64,000 nt of DNA from Spirosoma rigui (lineage in GTDB: Bacteria; Bacteroidota; Bacteroidia; Cytophagales; Spirosomataceae), in assembly GCF_002067135.1 (NCBI RefSeq), contig NZ_CP020105.1, positions 3,286,001 through 3,350,000 on the forward strand, in the 5' to 3' direction. The translations under genes and the position numbers were made by a program. The notes beneath the pieces were generated by a model. The model was not told the origin of the DNA. It did no database searches and saw only the letters and a list, made by a program, of their open reading frames with translations. Each line of letters begins with the position of its first letter. Positions within the stretch are counted from its first letter, which is position 1. Below, piece after piece: positions 8,941-19,084 of the stretch.

Positions 8941-11577
8941 TTACAGTTCAATTTCGGCGTCCAGGTTGGTGAAGGCAATTTCGCCCTCGTCGTTCAGTTC
9001 CATCAGCACGACCGAATCTTTCCGAACCTCACCGGAAAGGATTGACTTCGACAGGGCGTTGAGCACCCGGCGTTGCAGTACCCGCTTCAGCGGACGAGCA
9101 CCGAAGGTCGGGTCGAAGCCTTCCTCACCAATCTTGGTCAGTGCCTCATCGGTCGCGTCGAGCTGGATGCCACTTTCGGCCAGCCGGCGTTTGATCTCGC
9201 GGAACTGAATGTCAACAATCTTGCGGATGTTGGCTTTGGTCAGCGGTTCGAACATCACGATCTCGTCGATCCGGTTCAGAAATTCCGGCCGGATGGTTTG
9301 CCGAAGCAGGTCCATCACCGCCGTTTTGGCTTCTTCCACCACAAGAGGGTGATTCCAGCCTTCATCTTCGGCAAACTTCTCCTGGATCAGGTGACTGCCA
9401 ATGTTCGACGTCATAATGATGATCGTGTTTTTGAAGTTGGCTACGCGGCCTTTATTGTCCGTCAGACGACCTTCATCGAGCACCTGCAACAGGATGTTCC
9501 AAACATCGGGGTGGGCTTTCTCGATCTCGTCGAGTAACACGACCGAATAGGGTTTCCGACGTACGGCTTCCGTAAGTTGGCCACCTTCGTCATAACCCAC
9601 GTAGCCCGGAGGGGCACCAATCAGCCGGCTTACCGCGTGACGCTCCTGGTATTCGCTCATATCGATTCGTACCAGCGCGTTCTCGTCGTTGAACAGGTAT
9701 TCGGCCAGTGTCCGGGCTACTTCTGTTTTACCAACCCCCGTTGTACCGAGAAAGATAAACGAACCAATGGGTCGCTTGGGGTCCTGCATACCGGCCCGGC
9801 TCCGGCGTACGGCATCGGCCACCAGCTCAATGGCTTCGGCCTGACCAGCGACGCGCTTACCGAGTTCATCCTCCAGATGGAGCAGTTTCTCGCGGTCGCT
9901 CTGTAGCATTTTCTGCACTGGAATACCCGTCCACTTGGCAACCACCTCGGCAATATCTTCGGCGGTCACTTCTTCCTGCATCATACGATCGGAAGCTCCG
10001 CTTTTTGTCTCGTCGCTGGTCAAACTGGCCAGTTGCTGCTCAATTTCGGGAATGCGGCCGTAACGAATCTCGGCCACTTTTCCGTAGTCACCCGAGCGTT
10101 CGGCCTGTTCGGCTTCAAAGCGCAGCTGATCGAGTTGCTCTTTCAGCGTCCGGCTTTCATTCACCGATTCTTTCTCGGTTTCCCAGCGGGCTTTCAGTTC
10201 GTTACGCTGGTCGCTGAGGTCCGCAATCTGCCGGTTCAGCATCGTTTCTTTTTCTTTATCGTTTTCCCGACGGATGGCTTCGCGCTCAATTTCCAGTTGC
10301 ATGATGCGCCGGTTGAGTTCGTCCAGTTCTTCGGGTACCGAATCCATCTCGAGCCGTAGTTTGGCAGCCGCTTCGTCCATCAGGTCGATGGCTTTGTCGG
10401 GCAGAAACCGGTCGGTGATATAACGGGTCGATAGTTCAACGGCGGCAATGACCGCATCGTCTTTGATCCGTACGCCGTGGTGCAGTTCATATTTGTCCTT
10501 AATACCCCGCAGAATACTGATGGCATCGGCCACGTCCGGCTCGTCGACAACGACAGCCTGGAACCGGCGCTCCAAGGCTTTATCCTTCTCAATGTATTTC
10601 TGGTACTCCTTCAGCGTCGTCGCACCGATGGTGTGGAGTTCACCCCGCGACAGGGCAGGTTTCAGAAGGTTGGCCGCGTCCATAGCGCCTTCGCCCCCGC
10701 CACCAGCACCCACAAGGGTGTGGATCTCGTCGATGAACAGGATGATCTCCCCGTCAGAATCGGTAACTTCTTTGATAACGGCTTTCAGGCGTTCCTCAAA
10801 TTCACCTTTGTATTTGGCACCGGCAATGAGCAGGCCCATGTCCAGCGAGACAATGGTTTTACTTTTGAGATTCTCGGGTACGTCGCCCGAAACGATTCGC
10901 TGGGCGAGACCTTCAACGATGGCGGTTTTACCAACACCCGGCTCACCAAGCAAAATCGGGTTGTTTTTGGTTCGGCGGCTCAGAATCTGGAGCACACGCC
11001 GGATTTCCTCGTCGCGGCCGATGACCGGATCAATTTTACCGGTACGGGCCCGTTCGTTTAGGTTAATACTGTATCGTTGCAACGACTGATACGTTGCTTC
11101 GGCATTTTGGTCTTTCACAGGGTTGTTTTTGCCACGCAGTTCCCTGATGGCTTCTTTTAGGGTTTTTTCGGAAAATCCAATGTCTTTCAATAACGTAGCG
11201 ACGGTGTCTTTGCCGCCCACGAGCCCGAGCAGCATCATCTCGACACTCACGAACTCGTCACCAAAATCTTTCATCTGGGTCTGGGCCCGCTGCAGGGCTG
11301 AGTTCAGGTCATTACCCAGGTAAATGCCCTGTTGCTGCGCTCCTCCCGAAACGGATACTTTCGGGTAGCCGTTCACGATAGCGTCCAGCGCCAGTGTCAG
11401 GCGGGTCGTGTCAATCCCTACTTTCTTGCTCAAAAAACCGACCGTGTTGGGGTCGTCGTCCAGGATGGCTTTCAGCACATGTCCGGTTTCAACGGTCTGT
11501 TGCTGATTACCCTGCGCAATCTGGGCCGCCTGCTGCACGACTTCCTGCGCTTTAATCGTATAGTTGTTTAGGTTCAT
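8941..11577 (-). CDS. clpB: ATP-dependent disaggregase ClpB
   Basis: An 878-residue Hsp100 protein that works with DnaK to pull proteins out of aggregates in the cytoplasm. It has the N-terminal double Clp repeat (residues 1-150), a first AAA+ module with Walker A GEPGVGKT at 211-218 and Walker [16 protein letters not shown], a long coiled-coil middle domain (about 410-530) that separates ClpB from ClpA/ClpC, and a second AAA+ module with GTTGVGKT near 620 followed by [16 protein letters not shown]. No ClpP-binding IGF/L loop is evident, consistent with a disaggregase. Length is normal for the family. It appears to be transcribed alone; no CIRCE-like repeat was seen upstream. Confidence 0.97.
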   Translation of the reverse strand: MNLNNYTIKAQEVVQQAAQIAQGNQQQTVETGHVLKAILDDDPNTVGFLSKKVGIDTTRLTLALDAIVNGYPKVSVSGGAQQQGIYLGNDLNSALQRAQTQMKDFGDEFVSVEMMLLGLVGGKDTVATLLKDIGFSEKTLKEAIRELRGKNNPVKDQNAEATYQSLQRYSINLNERARTGKIDPVIGRDEEIRRVLQILSRRTKNNPILLGEPGVGKTAIVEGLAQRIVSGDVPENLKSKTIVSLDMGLLIAGAKYKGEFEERLKAVIKEVTDSDGEIILFIDEIHTLVGAGGGGEGAMDAANLLKPALSRGELHTIGATTLKEYQKYIEKDKALERRFQAVVVDEPDVADAISILRGIKDKYELHHGVRIKDDAVIAAVELSTRYITDRFLPDKAIDLMDEAAAKLRLEMDSVPEELDELNRRIMQLEIEREAIRRENDKEKETMLNRQIADLSDQRNELKARWETEKESVNESRTLKEQLDQLRFEAEQAERSGDYGKVAEIRYGRIPEIEQQLASLTSDETKSGASDRMMQEEVTAEDIAEVVAKWTGIPVQKMLQSDREKLLHLEDELGKRVAGQAEAIELVADAVRRSRAGMQDPKRPIGSFIFLGTTGVGKTEVARTLAEYLFNDENALVRIDMSEYQERHAVSRLIGAPPGYVGYDEGGQLTEAVRRKPYSVVLLDEIEKAHPDVWNILLQVLDEGRLTDNKGRVANFKNTIIIMTSNIGSHLIQEKFAEDEGWNHPLVVEEAKTAVMDLLRQTIRPEFLNRIDEIVMFEPLTKANIRKIVDIQFREIKRRLAESGIQLDATDEALTKIGEEGFDPTFGARPLKRVLQRRVLNALSKSILSGEVRKDSVVLMELNDEGEIAFTNLDAEIEL

Positions 11578-11871
11578 GGCTAAAGGTGTGTTACGTATAG
11601 CTACCTAGTAACAAATCGCGTACCGTTGCTGTTTTTCGGACATTTTGGCTGTTTTTAGCCGGCATAGGTAGTTTTTTGCGCCAGATTGGCAATGGTGACT
11701 TACCAGCGTAGTGAATATACGTCATCCATATCACCTACTCTTGGTGGAGAAGAGAGTGAGCAGGTACCAGAAATTATGGAGTCCGGTCAGGAGAAGCCTG
11801 AAAGCTACAGGATCTCAGGTCCGCTTATACGCCCGGGTCAATACATCATGACGTATGGCTTTAGCCTGTAA

Positions 11872-12190
11872 CTAACCAGTAGTGAAAGCACCGTAACTCT
11901 CCTGCCAGCTAAACCGCTTTACCCGACCCTGTTCCTGTAGAAAACCAGATGACGATGCGTTTCCATGACGCACCAGGTCAGAATGCTATAATGTTGGATT
12001 GAAGCCAATGAAAATACGCACGTGATCGGGGATGCCACGAATAGAGTCATCCTCCTGGCACCCTGGTGCCGAACTGCCGCAGCCACACAGTATGTAGCTG
12101 GTCTTTATGTGGGGGAGGAAGCAGGTTCTGGCAACCTTTAACGGCGAACACAATCTGCACGTAATGATTGGGTACAGGTAATTGGCAATG
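11872..12190 (-). pseudogene. Decayed IS200/IS605-type (Y1) transposase
   Basis: Translating the minus strand in three frames gives consecutive pieces of a small HUH/Y1 transposase: NHYVQIVFAVKGCQNLL (one frame), then VRHQGARRMTL (second frame), then RGIPDHVRIFIGFNPTL, an in-frame stop, SDLVRHGN and RFSWQESYGAF (third frame). These match in order the TnpA segments xQIVFAVK, RNQG, PDHVHxFIG, SDLVR and FAWQEGYGAF. At least two frameshifts and two stops break it, the second His of the HUH motif is Arg, and the C-terminal half with the catalytic tyrosine is not recognisable. A possible C-terminal scrap lies near 11700. Non-functional. Confidence 0.75.
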
Positions 12191-12268
12191 GTCCTGCAGT
12201 TTGAATGGGTTCGTGCAGAGACGCTTGATCTTTGTATTCGTGACCAGTTGGTCCTGCTGTATCCTGCA

Positions 12269-12325
12269 AAACGGTATCGGGTACCCGCATGCCACACAAG
12301 AGCATGCGGGTACCCGATACCGTTT
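12269..12325 (-). terminator. 24-bp perfect hairpin terminator of metG
   Basis: Perfect inverted repeat, arms 12269-12292 and 12302-12325 with a 9-base loop. On the minus strand TTTT follows the arm. It lies 20 bases past the metG stop. The stem is much longer than needed for termination. Confidence 0.8.
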
Positions 12326-12344
12326 CTAAAAGAATAATGTTGCC

Positions 12345-14396
12345 TTACGACACGCCACCACCGTTCCAGACAGCGTCGCCGGGTGCAATGAGCGCCAGCT
12401 TGCCATCGCGGTCTTCGGCCATCAGGATCATGCCCTGCGATTCGTGACCCATCATTTTGCGCGGAGCCAGGTTAGCCAGGAAGGTTACCTGCTTGCCGAT
12501 GATTTCTTCCGGGGCGAAATGCTTGGCAATACCGCTCAGAATTTGGCGACCGCCCATACCGTCGTCGACTTTCAGCTTTAAAAGTTTATCGCTTTTCGGA
12601 ACGCGCTCGGCTTCGGTGATGGTACCTATACGGATGTCCATCTTGGCGAAGTCGTCATACACGATTTCGGGTTTCAACTCGGGTACGGTTTTGGTTTCTA
12701 ACTCGTTCATGCGTTTTGCCGTCAGCAGTTTCTGAATCTGGGTATTTATTTCGTCGTCTTCGATCTTGGCGAATAGCAGCGCCCCTTCGCCCAACTCATG
12801 ACCCGCCACGAGCAGATCGGCGCGGCCCGCGTTCTGCCAGTCGAGCCGGTCTACAATGCGGAGCTGGTCGCACAGTTTCTGCGCCGAGAAGGGCAGAAAC
12901 GGTTCGCAGACAATGGCGAGGTTCGCCGAAATCTGTAGGGCGATGTTCAGGATGGTATTCGTCCGGATCGGGTCGGTTTTAATGACTTTCCACGGTTCGG
13001 TTTCGGCCAGGTACTTGTTTCCCAGACGGGCCAGATCCATCAGGTAGCCCAGCGCTTCGCGGAATTTATACTGCCCGATCGACTGCCCGATGCGGTCGGG
13101 AAAGAGCGCCAGCTCATCCAGCACCTGCTTGTCATAGTCGGTCAGCTCACCGCGGACGGGTACTTTGTTGTCGCAGAATTTCTGGGTAAGCACCACGGCC
13201 CGGTTCACGAAATTGCCGAAGATACCTACCAGTTCCGCGTTGTTCCGGGTCTGGAAATCCTTCCAGGTGAACTCGCTGTCTTTGGTTTCGGGGGCGTTGG
13301 CGGCCAGCACATAGCGCAGCACGTCCTGCTTGTCGGGCATCTCCTGGAGGTACTCGTGCAGCCAGACCGCCCAATTGCGTGACGTACTGATCTTGTCGCC
13401 TTCCAGGTTCATGAACTCGTTGGCCGGTACGTTATCGGCCAGGATAAAGCTACCCTCGGCCATCAGCATCGCCGGGAAGATGATGCAGTGAAAAACAATG
13501 TTGTCCTTCCCGATGAAGTGAACCAGTTTCGTATGCTCATCGCGCCAGTACAATTCCCAGTCGCGGCCCTGCTCGGCAGCCCACTCCTTGGTCATGGAAA
13601 TGTAGCCGATCGGGGCATCGAACCAAACGTACAGGACCTTGCCTTCAGCATCGGCCAGGGGTACCTTAATGCCCCAGTCGAGGTCGCGGGTCATGGCACG
13701 GGGGCGCAGCCCCTCTTTCAGCCACGACTGGCACTGCCCGGCAACGTTGGTTTTCCACTCGGTATGGCTATTGACGTATGTTTCAATATCGGGCTGCATC
13801 CGGTCGAGGGGCAGGAACCAGTTTTTGGTGGCCCGCATCACGGGTTTGGAACCCGACAGGGTGGAGTGTGGCTCGATCAGCTCGGTAGGACTGAGGGCCG
13901 TACCGCAGCGTTCGCACTGATCGCCATAGGCGTTGGGATTGCCACAAACCGGACAGGTCCCTACGATGTAGCGATCGGCCAGAAACTGGTTTGCTACTTC
14001 GTCGTAGTATTGCTCCGTTACTTCTTCCACAAAGTCGCCATTCTCGTAGAGCTTCGTGAAAAAGTCCTGCGACGTTTCGTGGTGAATCGGGTTGGAGGTG
14101 CGCGAGTAGATATCGAAGGAGATACCGAAATCGCTGAAAGCCTGTTTGATCTGGCCGTAGTATTTATCGACAACCTCCTGGGGGGTAATGCCTTCTTTTT
14201 TGGCTTTGATGGTGATGGGTACGCCATGCTCATCGGTGCCACTGATGAAGGCAACATCTTTACCCGTTGAGCGGAGGTAGCGTACGTAGATGTCGGCGGG
14301 CAGGTAACAACCAGCCAGATGACCGATGTGGATCGGCCCATTGGCGTAGATCAGTGCCGCCGTAACGGTATAGCGTTGGGGATTTTCGAGGGACAT
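12345..14396 (-). CDS. metG: Methionyl-tRNA synthetase
   Basis: A 683-residue class I synthetase that charges tRNA-Met. The HIGH motif is at residues 23-26 (PIHIGHLAG), the zinc knuckle reads [18 protein letters not shown] near 150-170, and the KMSKS loop appears as the variant KISTS near residue 335. The anticodon-binding helical domain follows, and residues from about 575 form a C-terminal Trbp111/EMAPII-like tRNA-binding domain ([11 protein letters not shown] through MGHESQGM), as in dimeric bacterial MetG. The ATG at 14396 is chosen because [11 protein letters not shown] is the usual N-terminus; a frame open to 14417 adds seven residues. TAATTTTG on the minus strand (14422-14415) is a candidate -7 promoter element with a short leader. 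Confidence 0.97.
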   Translation of the reverse strand: MSLENPQRYTVTAALIYANGPIHIGHLAGCYLPADIYVRYLRSTGKDVAFISGTDEHGVPITIKAKKEGITPQEVVDKYYGQIKQAFSDFGISFDIYSRTSNPIHHETSQDFFTKLYENGDFVEEVTEQYYDEVANQFLADRYIVGTCPVCGNPNAYGDQCERCGTALSPTELIEPHSTLSGSKPVMRATKNWFLPLDRMQPDIETYVNSHTEWKTNVAGQCQSWLKEGLRPRAMTRDLDWGIKVPLADAEGKVLYVWFDAPIGYISMTKEWAAEQGRDWELYWRDEHTKLVHFIGKDNIVFHCIIFPAMLMAEGSFILADNVPANEFMNLEGDKISTSRNWAVWLHEYLQEMPDKQDVLRYVLAANAPETKDSEFTWKDFQTRNNAELVGIFGNFVNRAVVLTQKFCDNKVPVRGELTDYDKQVLDELALFPDRIGQSIGQYKFREALGYLMDLARLGNKYLAETEPWKVIKTDPIRTNTILNIALQISANLAIVCEPFLPFSAQKLCDQLRIVDRLDWQNAGRADLLVAGHELGEGALLFAKIEDDEINTQIQKLLTAKRMNELETKTVPELKPEIVYDDFAKMDIRIGTITEAERVPKSDKLLKLKVDDGMGGRQILSGIAKHFAPEEIIGKQVTFLANLAPRKMMGHESQGMILMAEDRDGKLALIAPGDAVWNGGGVS

Positions 14397-14414
14397 AAAC
14401 CTGGAATTGGTACG

Positions 14415-14422
14415 CAAAATTA
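14415..14422 (-). promoter_or_regulatory. Candidate -7 promoter element of metG
   Basis: Minus-strand TAATTTTG matches TAnnTTTG and lies 18 bases before the metG ATG. No clear -33 TTG is found, so support is limited. Confidence 0.35.
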
Positions 14423-14449
14423 GTAATTCAGGCCCGAACGTTGTTATGT

Positions 14450-14590
14450 TTACGAAAACAGTACCACCGGGCCGTCATGGAGAACACCACGCCGAACACG
14501 AATAATTTCCTCAACTGGGTCGAAATCAAAAACTTCTGCTTCTATTCGGCGAACAGAACCATCGCATCGGGTAATCAGGGCCTGAACCAT
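14450..14590 (-). CDS. Possible 46-residue protein upstream of metG
   Basis: A short frame with protein-like composition: [19 protein letters not shown] and then [15 protein letters not shown] alternate charged and hydrophobic residues like a small beta-rich domain, and the gene lies on the metG strand 53 bases before its start. I do not recognise a family. The same frame is open back to 14662 without a better start. It could be a real small gene or a chance frame; no promoter distinguishes the two. Confidence 0.38.
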   Translation of the reverse strand: MVQALITRCDGSVRRIEAEVFDFDPVEEIIRVRRGVLHDGPVVLFS

Positions 14591-14692
14591 CTTATTCGTA
14601 TCGGCATTTGTACTGATTGGGTAGCCTGAAGCTGCTCCCTGACCGCTACGGGCGGCAAGCACCGGGCTTCCTTACTCTCGAACGATTTCTGA

Positions 14693-15733
14693 ATGATGTC
14701 ATCACTACCTAATACCGTTCTGATTACCGGAGCCACTGGCTTCATTGGCTCGCACATTGCCCGTCTGTACCTCGAAAAAGGACATTCGGTTTCGGTGTTG
14801 CACCGGGCCGACAGCGGGTATGGTATGCTGGCCGATGTGGCCGACCGGATTACGTGGCACGTTGGCGATATCCTCGATATTCCGTCGCTCGAAGCGGCAA
14901 TTGACCGGGGGCAGGCCAACGGACCACTCGACGTCATTCATGCTGCAGCCATCGTCTCGTTTGTACCAAAAGATCGCGACTGGATGGAGAAGGTCAACGT
15001 AGAAGGAACTGCCAATGTGGTAAACGTATGCCTGCAGTTGGGCGTCCGGAAGCTGGGGTATGTGAGTTCGGTAGCATCGTTGGGAAAACCGGTAGCCAAA
15101 GGCGAAAAAAATGGCGGGCCCATTCTGATCACCGAAGAATTGAAGTGGGAAGAGTCGCCCATGAATTCCAACTACGCCAAGACAAAATACCGGGCCGAAC
15201 TGGAAGTATGGCGGGGCGTGGCCGAAGGGCTGAACGCGGTTATGGTAAACCCCACGGTTGTGCTCGGCGCGGGCGACTGGACCCGCAGCAGCCTTCAACT
15301 CATTAAGTATGTCTATGACGAACGCCCGTTCTATACCGACGGGCTGGTGGGGTACGTTGATGTACTCGATGTGGCCGACTCGCTCTATCGGCTCATGCAG
15401 TCTGCGATCACGGGTGAGCGCTACATTTTAAACGGGGGCACCATTCCGTACCGCAGCTTGTTAGAACAGATAGCAGACGCCTTAGGCAAACGGTCCCCTT
15501 CCGTGCGGGTACCGCCCCTGCTGACGCGCGTACTGTGGCCAATCGAAGCGTTACGGTCGTGGTTGACGGGCAAGGCACCGCTCATCACCCGGGAAACAGC
15601 GCGGTCGGCAAGTTCGCATTACTGGCCCGACGGCCAACGAATTGGGCAGGCGACTGGTTTTCAGTACCGCCCGTTGAGTGACACCCTCCGGCGCGTAGCC
15701 AGGGCGTTTCAAACGCCCAAAAACGACGCGTAA
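14693..15733 (+). CDS. NAD-dependent epimerase/dehydratase (extended SDR)
   Basis: A 346-residue extended short-chain dehydrogenase. The nucleotide-binding motif is TVLITGATGFIGSHIARLY (GxxGxxG, residues 8-26) and the catalytic set appears as YVSSVASLG (Ser) and SNYAKTKYRAE (Tyr-x3-Lys). The C-terminal part (LPPLLTRVLWPIEALRS-like region, about 275-300) resembles dihydroflavonol-reductase/3-beta-HSD-type members rather than sugar-nucleotide epimerases. Two adjacent ATGs at 14693 and 14696 could serve as starts. The neighbours are not pathway-related, so the substrate is unknown. Confidence 0.85.
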   Translation: MMSSLPNTVLITGATGFIGSHIARLYLEKGHSVSVLHRADSGYGMLADVADRITWHVGDILDIPSLEAAIDRGQANGPLDVIHAAAIVSFVPKDRDWMEKVNVEGTANVVNVCLQLGVRKLGYVSSVASLGKPVAKGEKNGGPILITEELKWEESPMNSNYAKTKYRAELEVWRGVAEGLNAVMVNPTVVLGAGDWTRSSLQLIKYVYDERPFYTDGLVGYVDVLDVADSLYRLMQSAITGERYILNGGTIPYRSLLEQIADALGKRSPSVRVPPLLTRVLWPIEALRSWLTGKAPLITRETARSASSHYWPDGQRIGQATGFQYRPLSDTLRRVARAFQTPKNDA

Positions 15734-15850
15734 TATTTTGGGTTAACGCTTGGCGTTTTACTTTTTTGGGTTTACATTGAAGGGCCAAAGGATAAACCGC
15801 ACCCTTGGCGCGGCCCCTATCCGCCCCCCACATTTTGTAGAGGCATTAGC

Positions 15851-17257
15851 ATGGAGCAAGAGTTCGAAGAACGAGAAGGCGATATAAAAGAATCAATCCG
15901 GCGTTTTGAGCAGATGCTGGACCAGCAACAAAGTCAGTTTTTCGACCTGGATGTCTATGAGCAGATGGTTGAGCATTACCTGAACCATGGTGATTTAGAT
16001 AAGGCGATGAAAGCCGCCGAAGCGGGTCTGGAAAACTTTCCGTACGCGCTGGAACTGATGCTCGACAAAGCCCAGATCCTGGCCAATTTTCAGCGGTTCG
16101 ACGAATCGCTGGATTTGCTGGAACGGGCTTCCTTATTCAACCCCGGTGATCTTGATGTGCCCTTTATGCAGGGCTCGGTCCTGAACATGGCGGGTCGGTA
16201 TGAAGAGTCAATTCAAATCCTGAACGAACTGCTCGACCGCGCCGAAGAGAAAGATGATATCCTGTTTCAGTTAGGGCAGAGTTATCAGAACTGGGGTAAG
16301 TACAGCGAGGCCATCACGCAGTATAAGAAGTCGATTGCGCTCAATATCAATAACGAAAATGCACTGTATGAACTGGCATTCTGTCTGGATGTAACGGGCG
16401 AACTGGAAAACAGCCTTTCCTACTACCAGCAACTGATTGACTCGGATCCGTATTCGTACAACGCCTGGTACAACATTGGTATTGCCTACAGCAAACTGGC
16501 GCGGTATGCCGAAGCTGCCGAAGCCTACGACTATGCTGTAATCATCAAATCTGACTTCGCATCGGCACATTTCAACCTGGGCAACACCTACATGAATCTG
16601 GGGTTGTTCGAGAAGGCTGAAGGCTGCTACCGCGAAACGCTGAAGTATGAAGAGCCAACGGCCGATACGTACTGCCACCTGGGTGCGAGCCTGGAAAAAC
16701 AGGACCGGATGCCGGAAGCCATCAAGGAGTACCGCGAAGCTATCAAGCTCGACGCTCTCTGGGACGAAGCCTGGTACGGTATCGGTGTGTGCCTGAGTGA
16801 GTCAGGTAAGTGGCCCGAAGCGCTGCCCTTTCTGCAGAAAGCGGTTAAACTCGACGAACAGAACGGCGAGTATTACTTGGCGCTGGCCGAGACGGAATAC
16901 AAGATGGGGAACGTCCTGTCGAGCATCGAAGCGTTCGAGAAAGCCGCCGAGGTAGATGCCGACAATCCGGATGTGTACCTGACCTGGTCGCTGGTTCCGT
17001 TTGATCAGGGCGATTTCTCCCGGGCGAACGACATTATCCAGATGGGAATTAACGATCTACCGGCGGAGGCCGATTTGTATTACCGATCCGTGGTATATCT
17101 GATCCACGCTGGTTTGTACCGGGAATCGCTCATTCAGCTCGAAGCGGCTCTCTCGCTGGACTACGAAGGACACGTTCAACTGTTTGAATTTTTCCCCGAA
17201 CTGGAAAAGCAAAAAGCGTTGTATAAGATCATTCAGCAGTACAAAAAAGAGGATTAA
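15851..17257 (+). CDS. Tetratricopeptide-repeat protein
   Basis: A 468-residue protein made almost wholly of TPR helices, with about ten repeats carrying the family pattern of small residues (for example AWYNIGIAYSKLARYAEAAE, HFNLGNTYMNLGLFEKAEG and WYGIGVCLSESGKWPEALPF). No signal peptide or membrane segment is seen, so it is a cytoplasmic scaffold that binds other proteins. The N-terminal 60 residues are acidic and helical (EQEFEEREGDIKESIRRFEQ). Similar stand-alone TPR proteins are common in Bacteroidota; the partner is unknown. It ends in a two-way 29-bp palindrome shared with the converging gene. Confidence 0.9.
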   Translation: MEQEFEEREGDIKESIRRFEQMLDQQQSQFFDLDVYEQMVEHYLNHGDLDKAMKAAEAGLENFPYALELMLDKAQILANFQRFDESLDLLERASLFNPGDLDVPFMQGSVLNMAGRYEESIQILNELLDRAEEKDDILFQLGQSYQNWGKYSEAITQYKKSIALNINNENALYELAFCLDVTGELENSLSYYQQLIDSDPYSYNAWYNIGIAYSKLARYAEAAEAYDYAVIIKSDFASAHFNLGNTYMNLGLFEKAEGCYRETLKYEEPTADTYCHLGASLEKQDRMPEAIKEYREAIKLDALWDEAWYGIGVCLSESGKWPEALPFLQKAVKLDEQNGEYYLALAETEYKMGNVLSSIEAFEKAAEVDADNPDVYLTWSLVPFDQGDFSRANDIIQMGINDLPAEADLYYRSVVYLIHAGLYRESLIQLEAALSLDYEGHVQLFEFFPELEKQKALYKIIQQYKKED

Positions 17258-17258
17258 T

Positions 17259-17329
17259 CCCATTGTGAGTCCATAAAAAAAGTCGCCTGATCGCAGATTG
17301 GGCGACTTTTTTTATGGACTCACAATGGG
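17259..17329. terminator. 29-bp perfect palindrome between converging genes
   Basis: Arms 17259-17287 and 17301-17329 are exact complements with a 13-base loop. Each arm contains seven A or seven T, so an inner GC-rich stem followed by a T run forms in either direction. It starts two bases after the TPR gene stop and ends four bases before the opposing stop. Confidence 0.9.
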
Positions 17330-17332
17330 TAA

Positions 17333-18169
17333 CTATTCAGGACCCGAGTCGGAGCCCGCGTTTGATCGTCGGCGGTTTTCCAGGTAGAAATACACCTGCA
17401 GCGCGTGGTTGACATTAAATGTCCTGATCCGTTCGGTCTGATTTCGTCGAATCGAAAACTGGTTCAGGTAGCCAATTTCTACCCGTCGGTTCTCCCCAAG
17501 CCGCCGTCCCAGGGCTATGTATGTACGGTTCTGATCGAAGCGCACAGCAGAGGCCGACACCACCGCCATTGGCTCCATACTGAGGTGGGTATACCACCCC
17601 GACGGGCTCGCTCCAAAAGGATTTATCCAGCGTGCGAGCGTTCGTAGCCGCATGTCGAACCGATCAGCCAGTACGCGCTGGGACTCGCCATCCGAAAGAA
17701 ATATGTAGGCGCTGGTGAGGGTATCGGTTTGGGAAGGCCAGCGCATTTCGGCACGGAAGCGGGTAATAAGTTCGCCATCACCCGCCGGTTTGGTGATCTG
17801 AACCTGGGGTATGATCCGGATTTCCTGAAAAAACGTGGTTGGCTGGTATTCGTTCGGGCTGCTCCACGTCCACCAAAGACCAATCGGGGACAGGGATAGG
17901 CGCACGGGCTTCGACAACTGGTAGCTGATCCAGGGCCGAAAAACCTGCTGGAGGGGCAATCGGAAAATATTCAGGTCGCGGGCGTTGCTGTCTTCGGCCT
18001 GCCGACGGTACTGGTGGTCGAGTTGAAAACTCCATTTTCCCGCTGTTTTAAAGACCAGATTCACTTCTGACCAAAATACGGGGCGGTGGCGTACCTGGTT
18101 GCGATAGGACTGGGCACTAGCAGTCAGAGAGATACCAAGAAAAAGCGTCAAACCAAAAAGGTTGGTCAT
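17333..18169 (-). CDS. DUF2490-type outer-membrane beta-barrel protein
   Basis: A 278-residue exported protein with a signal peptide (MTNLFGLTLFLGISLTASAQ) and then alternating polar/aromatic strands typical of a small outer-membrane barrel. It fits the DUF2490 pattern of Bacteroidota: an early FWSEVNLVFKTAGKWSFQLD strand, repeated RxxW strands and a C-terminal terminal-strand-like NHALQVYFYLENRR. The function of the family is not known. It is last on the minus strand before the 29-bp palindrome, and the HPP-family gene lies upstream by 136 bases. Confidence 0.7.
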   Translation of the reverse strand: MTNLFGLTLFLGISLTASAQSYRNQVRHRPVFWSEVNLVFKTAGKWSFQLDHQYRRQAEDSNARDLNIFRLPLQQVFRPWISYQLSKPVRLSLSPIGLWWTWSSPNEYQPTTFFQEIRIIPQVQITKPAGDGELITRFRAEMRWPSQTDTLTSAYIFLSDGESQRVLADRFDMRLRTLARWINPFGASPSGWYTHLSMEPMAVVSASAVRFDQNRTYIALGRRLGENRRVEIGYLNQFSIRRNQTERIRTFNVNHALQVYFYLENRRRSNAGSDSGPE

Positions 18170-18305
18170 CGATTGTGAGAAATACTGTGTACCGCTAACC
18201 GGCAGTTGGCGTCGAAGGTTTTAATTCACCACCAACCGGATATCGTTGCTGGCTCGGCCGGAATCCGTGCCCAGATGTGCCCGCCGGATAGCCATCATCG
18301 GCGTC

Positions 18306-18956
18306 TCAGATCGATTGGTTGTCGCCCGCTGCCGGATACTGACCCGACCGCCGGGAGGTCGGTAAATGGCGTCGGTGTGGCCCTGAGCTTCCCGGTCGTT
18401 TCCGGGGCAGTGTCCTGACAGGGTAGGAGCGCCTGGACGGGATATTGTTGACCAGCAACGCAATCACGAGTAGAATCGCTACGCCCGTCATGACTGGGGT
18501 AACGGTATAGCTGAACCCCAGATTAGTAATTTTTTCTGAGCCAATGTTGGCAATCAAGGCCGTAGCCCCCGCTGGCGGATGCATCGTCTTGGTTATTTGC
18601 ATCACCACGATGGATAGCGAGACGGCCAGGGCCGATGACAGCCAAAGCTGATCGGGAATTAGTTTATGAATCGCGACGCCTATGACAGACGCCAGCAGGT
18701 GACCACCCACCAGATTCCGGGGTTGGGCCAGCGGACTCTGCGTGGCGCCAAAAAGCAGTACGCAGGAAGCCCCGAAAGAGCCAATAAGAAAAACGCTGTC
18801 CTGCTGCGTAAAACCGCTCTGTTGCAGTAGGCCGATCGATGCGATGGCGATAAAGGTGCCAATAAATGTCCAAAGATGATCGGCTGGTTCTACGATAGTT
18901 TCCCGATACACTACGTACCGGGCAATTCGGTACTGCCGCTTTAATACGTTCTTCAT
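18306..18956 (-). CDS. HPP-family integral membrane protein
   Basis: A 216-residue protein with four hydrophobic segments between residues 28 and 168 and the family motif TMHPPAGATALIA (about residues 123-135), which gives the HPP family its name. Members are small inner-membrane proteins; one branch has been linked to nitrite transport in plastids and cyanobacteria, but no such link is visible here. Family members usually stop soon after the last membrane segment; here about 45 Arg/Pro/Ser-rich residues follow IPSRRSYPV, which suggests a late frameshift or a lineage-specific tail. Start ATG at 18956. Confidence 0.85.
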   Translation of the reverse strand: MKNVLKRQYRIARYVVYRETIVEPADHLWTFIGTFIAIASIGLLQQSGFTQQDSVFLIGSFGASCVLLFGATQSPLAQPRNLVGGHLLASVIGVAIHKLIPDQLWLSSALAVSLSIVVMQITKTMHPPAGATALIANIGSEKITNLGFSYTVTPVMTGVAILLVIALLVNNIPSRRSYPVRTLPRKRPGSSGPHRRHLPTSRRSGQYPAAGDNQSI

Positions 18957-19084
18957 AACACGCTACATACACACTGGACGTGTGTGCAGTTCCTGAGCCG
19001 GTGAAGATTAGCCGAAAGCAGTTAACGGTACGAGGCAGTTGATCCGCGCTGGTTCCTGAAGATGTTGGGTTTAAATAAGCCTGC

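Noticed and set aside
11686..11871. A 61-codon plus-strand frame in the clpB-metG gap
   Set aside because: No family resemblance, no promoter, and the same bases may hold a scrap of the decayed transposase on the other strand.
18221..18463. An 80-codon minus-strand frame at the end of the HPP gene
   Set aside because: It is open and ends in a protein-like segment (SNDIRLVVN-type), but it has no recognised family and overlaps the HPP frame, so a frameshifted tail or chance frame is as likely.
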